Assembly: GCA_027422505.1 (NCBI GenBank)
Contig: JAPQWV010000005.1
Location: 8,933,501-8,997,500 of the forward strand
DNA: 64,000 nt
Reading direction: 5' to 3'
Source of the DNA: Craterostigma plantagineum
Lineage: Eukaryota > Streptophyta > Magnoliopsida > Lamiales > Linderniaceae
The position numbers were made by a program, and so were the translations under genes. Numbering within the stretch: the first letter of the stretch is position 1; each line of letters opens with the position of its first letter. The notes beneath the pieces are model-generated. The model searched no databases. It saw nothing but the letters and a program-made list of their open reading frames with translations, and had not been told where the DNA came from. Below are positions 10,019 to 17,645 of the stretch, piece by piece.

Positions 10019-10815
10019 TAAACACAAAAATCCATTTCTGACTCGGTTATTTCCTCGTCTTTATTTTTGGAAATTCCATGAACAATATTATCAGAATTAA
10101 TTCTTAATTCTTCTACCCTATTTTGTAGATAATCGCTAGAGGTTGATTCTCTGACTTGAGAAGTCGAAGCTCTAGAAGGAGATTTTATCATATAATCACA
10201 TGGTGATATATGATAATGAGAAGAGGCTGATCTAGTCATTCTAGATCTAGGAGTTCTGTCATCAATAGATCTACGACTTTGATCAAACTGTATTTGAACA
10301 GTTCCATCTGTAGATTGTATTATTTGAGTAGGGTTGTTTTTTATTTTAGGTTGAAGAGGCATAGCTCTTTCTATTGTCCAGTTTTCTGGAAATTGTATTT
10401 CTTCCCATTTTATAGATCTACGAGTTGTAATATTAGATCTACTAAAATTGGTTTCTATAAGAACAGTTTCGTTGATCGGTTTATCAACGATTTTACACTG
10501 AGGATTCAGCGTATATAAAGGCTTATAATAAATTCTATAACAGATACATATTACTTCCGATCCCGGAGCGTAATTATATCCATGAGTTTTGACATTTAAT
10601 GTCAGAGCATCCAATATATTGACATCGGTCAATGATAATTGGAGATTTGGATAAACATTAAAATAAACTGGACCATGTGCCAGACTAGACTGAATTATTC
10701 CCATAAGGGATTGTTTCCAGTCGAGATTTCTACCATCTCTAAGAGCTGCTATAAAACTCTCAGGTAAACCTTCTAAAGTCAAAGGCTTAAAATCTTTGCC
10801 ACGTACCATCATCAC
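10018..10815 (-). CDS. Viral movement protein (30K type), copy 1
   Basis: 265 codons. The N-terminal two thirds resembles caulimovirid 30K-superfamily movement proteins, which modify plasmodesmata for cell-to-cell transport: a LPESFIAALRDGR segment, a central beta-rich core (YNVYPNLQLSL-like region and an LNVKTHGYNYAPG segment) and a Ser/Arg-rich C-terminal tail. Its start lies at the head-to-head junction with copy 2: the first codons (MMMVRGK) coincide with a motif also present in the viral intergenic region, so the original N terminus may have been replaced at the joint. The stop overlaps the coat-protein start as TAATG. Confidence 0.75.
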   Translation of the reverse strand: MMMVRGKDFKPLTLEGLPESFIAALRDGRNLDWKQSLMGIIQSSLAHGPVYFNVYPNLQLSLTDVNILDALTLNVKTHGYNYAPGSEVICICYRIYYKPLYTLNPQCKIVDKPINETVLIETNFSRSNITTRRSIKWEEIQFPENWTIERAMPLQPKIKNNPTQIIQSTDGTVQIQFDQSRRSIDDRTPRSRMTRSASSHYHISPCDYMIKSPSRASTSQVRESTSSDYLQNRVEELRINSDNIVHGISKNKDEEITESEMDFCV

Positions 10816-10953
10816 TTTTTGTAAAGTTTTAATTTTTCATCACTTTTTGTAAAATTTTAATTTTTGTGAAAAGATCCTATCCGTATGGTATCAGAGCCAT
10901 GGTGGGAGTATTAAGATTTCAAGGTGTAGTTTAACGTTCTTTAACATCGGTTA
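10797..10953 (+). other. Viral leader of copy 2 at the head-to-head joint
   Basis: Plus-sense end of the viral intergenic region followed by the primer site and about 50 bases of leader, matching 32517-32655. It abuts copy 1 reading the opposite way. At its right end the leader passes straight into the Gly-Leu-Pro-Glu part of the movement-protein gene once the retrotransposon is removed, so the usual start region is missing in copy 2. Confidence 0.7.
10886..10903 (+). promoter_or_regulatory. Viral tRNA-Met primer-binding site, copy 2 (5')
   Basis: TGGTATCAGAGCCATGGT is complementary to the 3' end of plant initiator tRNA-Met, the standard primer for caulimovirid minus-strand synthesis. Confidence 0.9.
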
Positions 10954-10958
10954 GAAGG

Positions 10959-12635
10959 TGATCGCGTGCGTGTATATTTAAATAAAAGGTCGTGCGAATA
11001 CGTCAAGTAATAATTAAAACGAATATATTATAACTAGAATCACGCGCGATAGGCAGTGTACCTATCGTTTGTAATATAGCTATAGCGAATATCCGAGTAT
11101 CGAACACGAGGAATAAATTGAGTACTAGTATTAACCTATCGACTCGATATTTAACCTAAATAAAATAACAGAATTTGTTTATATTACGAACTAACTTAAC
11201 AGAGCAACTTAAAGGATCGGAAGACTAAGGAACACAACTAGCAGTAATAAGAGTGACTTAAGATGACAAATATGTGTTCGGGATTCGAATCCCGCTGGGT
11301 GATGTCGGCTAAGGCTACAGAATATCGTTCCTACGTGAAAATCGACTAAATCGCAGTAATTTCCTACCCACTCACGGATTTGCTGTCGCCCTAAACGTTC
11401 GTGGGGATCTAAGTTTAGCGATTACTAGACGGCGAGGATCGAGTATTTGCTGTCGCCCTATACTCGATTCCTAACGTCTACGAACGGCCTAATCGTTATT
11501 TAGCTGTCGCCCTAAACGATATACCACACATGCACATCAACACATAGACATATTGATACGAAGAAACAATGTCATAGATCGATAAATAGTCGAATACACG
11601 TGTTCACGATTATCCTACGCCTTAACTACAACATAACCCAACGTTCATCTATTCCCAAACACACAAGAGGATTAGCTACTCATATTGAACGTCACAACAA
11701 CGAGATTTAAGGGCAACGAGGATAGAGAACTCATAAAAACTTCCCTAAGAAGTGAATATGGCGTTTCTGAGGTGGAGCTCTTGTTCCTCGATCGTATGAG
11801 CGTAGCTTCGTTGTTGGATCGTCCCTTGAGCTTCTCCGAATCACGAGGTCGCTTCTAGTGTTCTTCCTCCTTCCTTTTCTCTAAATTTTCGTCCCTATGA
11901 AGTTGTATTGAGTTCTGAGTAGTGCCCTCCTTTTATGCTTCGAAAATGGGCTAAAACCCTGAATTTTGGCACGTTCACGGCCTCTTAACGGGCCTTCACG
12001 GCCGTGAAGGCGGCTAAAAACCCTATTTCTTGACTTTCTGGCATGAGTCACGGCCTCGTGCAACACGCTTCACGGCCGTGACGGCGGCTTAAACCCTAAA
12101 TATTGACTCTCTGGTGAGAGTCACGGCGTCTTGCATCGGCAGTCACGGCCGTGAAGATGTTGAATTTCCATTCGTTGAACTCTCTGCCTTGATTCACGGC
12201 TTGTTGCATAAGCCCTCACGGCCGTGAAGAGGTGGTAGTTTCTTCTTAGAGTTCTCTGTCCAGCTTCACGGCCTCATGCGAGATGAGTCACGGCCGTGAG
12301 TGTAGCTTCTCCAACTCTCTGCCGTCGTTCACGGCCTCTTGCAAGGGAGCTCACGGCCGTGACACTGGAGGCTTTCTTCTTCTTACTCTCACTGCCCACG
12401 TTCACGGCCTCTTGCAAGATCGTTCACGGCCGTGACTGTTTACTGGCAGCTTCAAACTTTGCCATTTTCGCGTCGTTTTCGCCTCGTTTTCGTTCCTTTT
12501 CTCTCGATAATCCTTCGAAGGTCCTACAATATTTAAATGAGTGTAAATAGAGCCAATAAATGCATAGAATGATCAAAACTTTCCTATTATAACTCAAATA
12601 AACATAACATTAAACGTATTAAAATACGTTTATCA
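10959..12635 (-). repeat. 3' LTR of the complete Athila-like element
   Basis: Begins TGATCGCGTG and ends ACGTTTATCA on the plus strand, so TGATAAACGT...CACGCGATCA in element sense. Equal in length to the other LTR. It contains a phased array of the TCACGGCCGTGA palindrome and a GGGATTCGAATCCC palindrome near 11280. Confidence 0.95.
11996..12435. repeat. TCACGGCCGTGA palindrome array, 3' LTR
   Basis: Seven perfect 12-bp palindromes start at 11996, 12070, 12143, 12216, 12288, 12351 and 12424: spacing 74, 73, 73, 72, 63, 73. On the minus strand each palindrome is followed after about 12 bases by a half-palindrome GGCCGTGA and then a GGCAG(T/A)G-like end, forming a unit of about 73 bp. The same array is in the other LTR at 24477-24916. 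Confidence 0.9.
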
Positions 12636-12652
12636 AACCTCCCCACACTTAA
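12636..12652 (-). promoter_or_regulatory. Polypurine tract of the Athila-like element
   Basis: In element sense AGTGTGGGGAGGTT directly precedes the 3' LTR; this purine run would prime plus-strand synthesis. Upstream in element sense lies a TTGAGGACAA motif (plus 12663-12672). Confidence 0.8.
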
Positions 12653-14273
12653 GTTTTTGCTTGTCCTCAAGCAAATTAGAAGCAAGAAAAGGTAACAACA
12701 TAGTGGAATGACCATTCACAATTCACCAACGCGGATGGAAAACACAAGATGAAATCAAGCAAGCAATTACGGACACTGCAACAATAATCAGCACTATTCG
12801 ACACGAATTTCCCTAGCACTACTAATCGAGATCCACACCTTGCAGGGATTCACTCAAATCACTCAGTGTATAGGCTAATAAATCGGTGAATCACTCAATT
12901 CATGCAATAATCTAGTCTATACCATATGCTTGCAAGTCAATCGCACGTCTACTACTTAAAGCAGTTAGCGTGAATCAGAAGGTCTTTTCGGGTTAAATGG
13001 GTTCAGATAGTGATGAGGTGGTAGTGAAATCACAAATGAGTAGCAGTCGTGTCGGTCTTCATGTCATTGTCTAAAGCACGCCAGGATCAACCCTTCTGAT
13101 TACGCTGTCTTCATATTCTCTTATTTCTGCTGCGTTCCACTAAGCCTTTCTTCTTCCAAGTCTCGAAATGAGGGAATGATGTGGAATTCACGAGACCGGA
13201 AGATTATCAAAGGAAAGGTTCTTTTTCTTTCTTTTCGCAATAGCTCATCCTCGTTCCACTTCGCTTTTACTCTTTCTTTCTTTTTTTTTTTTCATTCTTC
13301 TTCTTTTTTTTTTTTTCATATTGAGGCGTTCTCCACTGCTTTCGGCGTTGTCTCGGAGTTGTCGGGTCATCCGACTCGCTTTTCGACTTTGACATTCAAC
13401 TTTCACTTCCTGCTTAACTCGGGTTCAGATGATCTCTGGAGGCTTGTTTAGGTCAGAGGGTTATGATATATGAGGTTTAAGAAATAAAAAGGCTTAGGCA
13501 CAAAGTGGTTAACTACGGTGATCAGTCGTGGTTGGGAACTTTGGCCGTGGGCTTATTTCCTAATGCCTTCGTCATATTCATCAAAACATACTATAAGCAA
13601 TTTCAATGCGTATCAAACAAGCAAGTTCTAGAGAGACGTAAATTATGCACTACTCACACAACCAAGAAAAATGAGCAAAAGCTCGTCAGCTCAAACTCTC
13701 ACAACGGAACATGGGTTATGTGTGTGAATCTCTCAAAGTAACACTATATCTATTCATGTTGAAAAGATTAAATCACTGATGCATGTCTTTATCGCTCACT
13801 AGACTCCCTAATGTGCAATCTAAATTCGAGATGAACGCAAACAATCATGCCAAACTTCTATAGATTTAAAAACCAAAACACGTCATAAAAATTTTTTCAC
13901 GTAACTTTTCAACAATATTCCTTAACAAAATTCCCCCTCCCCACACTTGAGATGCACGTTGTCCTCAACGTGTAAAATCAAGAAGAAGAAGGTAAAAGAA
14001 GTTGAAAAGAACGTGACTTCCCTGAAAAAAAATTTGGCGTGGTCCTGCCTCGAGCATTTGATGTAGTTGAACATGGTTGTTGCTTCTGAGTTGGACATAT
14101 TTTGTGTCGTAGTTCGAAGTCGTGTCACGTTTCCTGAAAATACTCAAAAGAAAATTAAGCGCACATAGAAAATATTAAAACATAACAAATTAAGTCTTAG
14201 TCATCACAAGTGACTTAAGTACTAGACCAACAGAAAAGAGTACGAATAGAAAAACATAACAAAATAAATAACA
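12653..14273 (-). other. Non-coding accessory region near the 3' LTR
   Basis: No supported coding sequence. A second purine-rich tract with the same companion motif (GGGGAGGGGG with TTGAGGACAA, plus 13932-13965) occurs about 1.3 kb inside the element. Poly-T and TTC-rich tracts lie at 13260-13320. Confidence 0.5.
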
Positions 14274-15539
14274 CTAAAGTGGTGGTGGGGGTGATGGTGG
14301 CCGCGGCCGAAGGTGAGCCATCGATTCTTGAGCAAGCCGGACCGACTCCTGTGTATGCTTCATCGTGTTCTCCATGGCCTGAAGAGCCAGCTCGTATCGG
14401 TGTTGCTCTTCGCGATAGCGCCGGTGGGCTTCTTCGTTTCGGCGCTCATACTCTTCCTGGCGCCGTCGTGTCTCCTCATCGCGTCGAATGGCATCCTCGT
14501 TGTAGCGTAGCATTTCTTGGCGCAATGATTGAAAGTCTGCGACTGACGCGTAATGACCGACCCCTGATGACTCGCCCTCGTGATAGCCGGAGGAATGGGA
14601 AGGTCCGGCAGTGTCTGAGTGAACCGGAACTGGCCCCACACCCTCAATTTCTAGTGGCTCGGGGAATTCTTCGCCCAGGTCCGTCTGCCCACGATAAACC
14701 TCGTGCCAGACGTAAACCTTGTTTGAGCGGGACCAATTTGGCGCTTTGATCAGCATCTTCATTTTCAGCATCATCTCCTCGTTCACCAGATTTCGGCCAC
14801 CCACTATCGCCATCTCTGGTGGATCCTCTGGCCACAGGTTGAGTCCCCTGACAACCTTCGTAACAAAGGGCCCTACAGCGAGCTTCCCGTGACTACGAAC
14901 ATCAGCTTGGGTGCTGAAGGCGTAGGCCATCCCCAACCCTAGATGCACCAGTTGACCACGCTGCATCTTGGCCAAATAGAACAAATCACGCAGGCCAATT
15001 GCGCCGTGCGAGTCGCCCCTAGGGGTGAGCGATGTCGATAGTAATCGGTGGATGTAGCGCAGGCCGGGGCTCCTGAGTGAGGACGCCTTCGAGGTCTTCA
15101 CACTGAAGGCAGGTTCGACGGGTCTCGCAAGTTCAGCCCAACAGTTCTGGCGCTCTGCCGGATGCTGAAGGTACTCCTTGTAATATCCGTCTGGGAATGG
15201 CCCCTGGCGCCCAAAATATGGTACCCTCAATCCAAGCGCCCGACAAATATCGTCGATATCTACGGCATGCTCCTCATTAAACGCCCGGAACTTAACTCCA
15301 TTGCGCCCGTCCTCGAAGGAGAAGGTGGAGAGGAACTCTAAGGTCAGCTCCTTGTATGCTGGCTCGTCGATTTGAAAGAATTCGAGCCAGCCGCTCAGGG
15401 ACATGTACCCCGCCACTTGCTGGTCAATATGATGTTTCGCCAGCGTCTCTTGATCAATCTGATCAGTCAGAATGAATTCCGTGCCCTTTAGCCGGTTGAC
15501 GACTCGTTGATGCAGATGAGCGGCTTCGACCCATAGTAC
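14274..15539 (-). CDS. Athila ORF-1/env-like accessory protein
   Basis: An open frame of about 421 codons located between pol and the 3' LTR. It contains an internal ATG at the GYMSLSGW segment but no ATG at its 5' end; the frame opens at 15539 directly after a TTCTAG trinucleotide context that looks like a 3' splice site, so translation may depend on a spliced RNA. The N-terminal half resembles plant Athila ORF-1-type proteins (KELTLEFLSTFSF followed by an FRAFNEEH-like segment and an ICRALGL segment). The C-terminal third is strongly charged, predicted coiled coil (RRQEEYERRNEEAHRRY) and ends in a Pro-rich tail. No transmembrane helix is evident, so envelope function is not supported by sequence. 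The role is unknown. Confidence 0.65.
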   Translation of the reverse strand, partial: VLWVEAAHLHQRVVNRLKGTEFILTDQIDQETLAKHHIDQQVAGYMSLSGWLEFFQIDEPAYKELTLEFLSTFSFEDGRNGVKFRAFNEEHAVDIDDICRALGLRVPYFGRQGPFPDGYYKEYLQHPAERQNCWAELARPVEPAFSVKTSKASSLRSPGLRYIHRLLSTSLTPRGDSHGAIGLRDLFYLAKMQRGQLVHLGLGMAYAFSTQADVRSHGKLAVGPFVTKVVRGLNLWPEDPPEMAIVGGRNLVNEEMMLKMKMLIKAPNWSRSNKVYVWHEVYRGQTDLGEEFPEPLEIEGVGPVPVHSDTAGPSHSSGYHEGESSGVGHYASVADFQSLRQEMLRYNEDAIRRDEETRRRQEEYERRNEEAHRRYREEQHRYELALQAMENTMKHTQESVRLAQESMAHLRPRPPSPPPPL

Positions 15540-16320
15540 CTAGAAGTCCGAATGTTAGTTGGCGAGAAAACGATAATCAACACAGCTCGACTCGACCAAC
15601 GTAGCGACAAAATTCACAATTCCAAAGCAAGAACATATAAACATTCACAGCGGCATTTTGTCGAACACATAATAGACGTACTAAAATACTCTTTCTAATT
15701 CCAATAATCGGTCAATCAAGCGCATTCCACGGCTTCAAACGATGCAACGATGCTAATGAAAACACGAACGCAACCAATTTCGTCAACAATTTTCAAAAAT
15801 CCCCAAATTATTCAATTAGGGTTTATGGTCTTCAAATTGAAAATTGACGGACGAATTGAACCAATTGAGCAAACCCATCGTGTTTATAGCATAGATTTAA
15901 CTAAAACGAGCAAGACACATAACAAATTGGCCTAAATTCGAAAAGCCCCAAATTTTAAAATTAGGGTTCCTCATCCAAAGTTGAAATTAACGCACAAAAA
16001 CTACAAATCCGTCAAGCCCAACACGTTTATAGCCTAAATGTAGCAACGGAAACATGAAAAATAGATCGCACCTTCGAAGATTCCCCAAATTTCGCAAAGA
16101 AAGAGTTTTGGAGACAAAAACACATACCTTGTTGATTTGGCCCGTTGAATTAGATGTGAAACGATTTGTGCGGTGTCGCCGGAAATTCGAGCAGCTGAAA
16201 GGGCCCGAGATGGGGTGATTTTTGAGTGAAAGAGATGAGGATTTTCGATCGGTCGTTGAATAGGAAGCAAAGAAGATGAATAGTGATGAAATGGGATTTT
16301 TAAGACTGAAAACGATAGGT
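15540..16320 (-). other. Accessory region between env-like ORF and palindrome array
   Basis: No convincing gene. A 96-codon minus-strand frame at 16034-16324 has no recognisable domain; it could be an upstream exon of the env-like ORF, but I see no evidence strong enough to call it. Confidence 0.4.
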
Positions 16321-16755
16321 TCACGGCCGTGAATAATAATTCACAGGCCGTGAATGAGGGCAGAAAAGAACATTCGTCGTATTCACGGCCGTGACGAATA
16401 TGTCATGGGCCGTGAATACGGGCAGTGAGTTTAGCCCGACTATGTCACGGCCGTGATACCTGAGACACGGGCCGTGACAACCAATTTTTTTTTTTATTAT
16501 ATTTTTTTATTTTTATTTATTATTATTATTTTTTTTTAAATTATTTTATGTTTTTTTTTTATATATAGTTTATTATATATATAATCCGTCAGAGTCACGG
16601 CCGTGAATTGGTATCCACAAGCCGTGACTACTAGCAGTGTATGACTAATGCGGCGTTCACGGCCGTGACTCAGTAGGTCAAAGGCCGTGAACGCAGGCAG
16701 TGTGCGACATATCACACTCTCACGGCCGTGAATGGCTGAGCACTTGGCCGTGAGG
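16321..16755. repeat. Internal TCACGGCCGTGA array, inverted to the LTR array
   Basis: Six perfect palindromes start at 16321, 16383, 16445, 16595, 16657 and 16720 (spacing 62, 62, 150, 62, 63; the long gap is an AT-rich insert). Each is followed about 20 bases later by an imperfect, one-base-bulged partner ending GGCCGTGA, then usually GGGCAGTG. This unit order reads on the plus strand here and on the minus strand in the LTRs, so the two arrays are related but inverted. Confidence 0.85.
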
Positions 16756-17000
16756 TGCGGCAGTGGCCATTTGCTTTTTTTTTTTTTTTTTTTAGTATTT
16801 TTATTTAATATAAATTTGAAATATGATTGACACGCAATCGACGAATTTTTTCGAGGACTATTTGAGCGAGGAAAAATCTTGTAATCGACAAGAGAAATAT
16901 CACTTTCTCGCGCGGCGTCAAATCTTCCAAGTCAAAAATTCGTCTGTATCATTTAATGGATTGTCGGGTATGATAATGATATTTTTGTGCCATTCATGCC

Positions 17001-17008
17001 TATAAATA
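17001..17008 (+). promoter_or_regulatory. TATA box of antisense mini-gene
   Basis: TATAAATA, 92-99 bases upstream of the ATG at 17100, followed by an A/C-rich stretch suitable for a start site. It runs antisense to the surrounding retrotransposon. Confidence 0.5.
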
Positions 17009-17099
17009 GACATTGGTAGAACAACACAATAACATCATCTACCATACATCCCACGTCTTTACAATCTTATTTTTGAAATTTCTGAGTTAGCTAGTCACT

Positions 17100-17264
17100 A
17101 TGAATTGGGGACAGCAGCAAGGTCGTGAGGATGAGAGTGAGGAATATGCAAGGATTCGTCGTAATTTAGATATGGTATCACTCTACCTTGCTCTTCTTTT
17201 GGGCTTGTTTGGAGTTTTACTTGCTTTCGTGTGTTGGGTTATCACAAGGTGCACTTGTGTGTAA
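17100..17264 (+). CDS. Antisense small membrane protein in Athila-like element
   Basis: A 54-codon frame opposite in direction to gag-pol. Residues 1-25 are polar and charged (MNWGQQQGREDESEEYARIR); residues 26-48 form one strongly hydrophobic segment (SLYLALLLGLFGVLLAFVCW), then a Cys-containing end RCTCV. This is a plausible single-pass or tail-anchored membrane protein. It has a TATA box about 95 bases upstream and AATAAA 19 bases downstream of the stop, a complete compact gene layout. It may be an antisense ORF of the kind reported in the accessory region of some plant gypsy elements, or simply a captured host fragment. I do not recognise a homologue, and coding capacity is unproven. Confidence 0.45.
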   Translation: MNWGQQQGREDESEEYARIRRNLDMVSLYLALLLGLFGVLLAFVCWVITRCTCV

Positions 17265-17282
17265 CCCGCCCTTATGGAGCAA

Positions 17283-17288
17283 AATAAA
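17283..17288 (+). terminator. Polyadenylation signal of antisense mini-gene
   Basis: AATAAA 19 bases after the small ORF stop; another AATAAA lies at 17442-17447 preceded by TTTGTAA-type upstream elements. Confidence 0.4.
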
Positions 17289-17299
17289 CTATTGTTCTG

Positions 17300-17645
17300 T
17301 CTTTTATGTTATTCGTAGTTTTTGATTTGCTTTTGTGTTGGTCTTTCGCACGTTGTAATGGTATTGTAACCATCTTTTGATGTAAAACTATCGTTCGATC
17401 TCATCTTTAGACTCTGCGTTGTACCCATCTTCAATGTTTGTAATAAACTTATTATTAATTAAAATGTTATTGTTATTATTATTGTTGTTGTTTTATTTAA
17501 TTTAATATATATATATAGTTTTAGATAGATTTTTTTTTATTTTTGATTTTTTTTTTTTTTACATAAAACATAAAATAAAAATACCTGGGTTGCCTCCCAA
17601 GGAGCGCTTCTTTTAACGTCTCAGCCTGACGTCCTTCCTAGGCTC
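17300..17645 (-). other. Non-coding 3' flank of pol
   Basis: AT-rich with poly-T runs. Just after the pol stop in element sense lies a CTTGGGAGGCAACCCA motif (plus 17586-17601), which is repeated after pol in the second Athila-like element at 37485-37500. Confidence 0.6.

Larger units (their letters stand above)
2885..10797 (-). mobile_element. Endogenous pararetrovirus copy 1 (Caulimoviridae)
   Basis: A reverse-transcribing plant virus genome integrated on the minus strand. Order in viral sense: movement protein, coat protein with zinc knuckle, protease-reverse transcriptase-RNase H, a last ORF of unknown function, then the intergenic region. There is no integrase and there are no LTRs, and the tRNA-Met primer site lies at the genome ends; this identifies a caulimovirid rather than a Ty3 element. 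Separate final ORF and insertion into a TA repeat suggest the Florendovirus group, but MP is a separate ORF here, so the genus is tentative. The copy is defective: LTR insertion in the coat gene, one-base deletions there and before the protease, and a premature stop in the last ORF. Confidence 0.85.

Noticed and set aside
2885..10797. Interpretation of the viral copies as Ty3/gypsy elements
   Set aside because: There is no integrase, no LTR, and a movement-protein gene and tRNA-Met primer site are present.
11275..11295. tRNA gene suggested by GGGATTCGAATCCC in the LTR
   Set aside because: Only a T-loop-like palindrome is present; no acceptor, D or anticodon arms could be folded around it.
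11980..12440. CRISPR-like look of regularly spaced palindromes
   Set aside because: The host is a plant, the spacers are themselves related, units are in LTRs, and there are no cas genes.
12296..12550. 84-codon frame in the LTR, also at 24777-25031
   Set aside because: It follows the palindrome array and has no recognisable domain; it is duplicated only because the LTR is.
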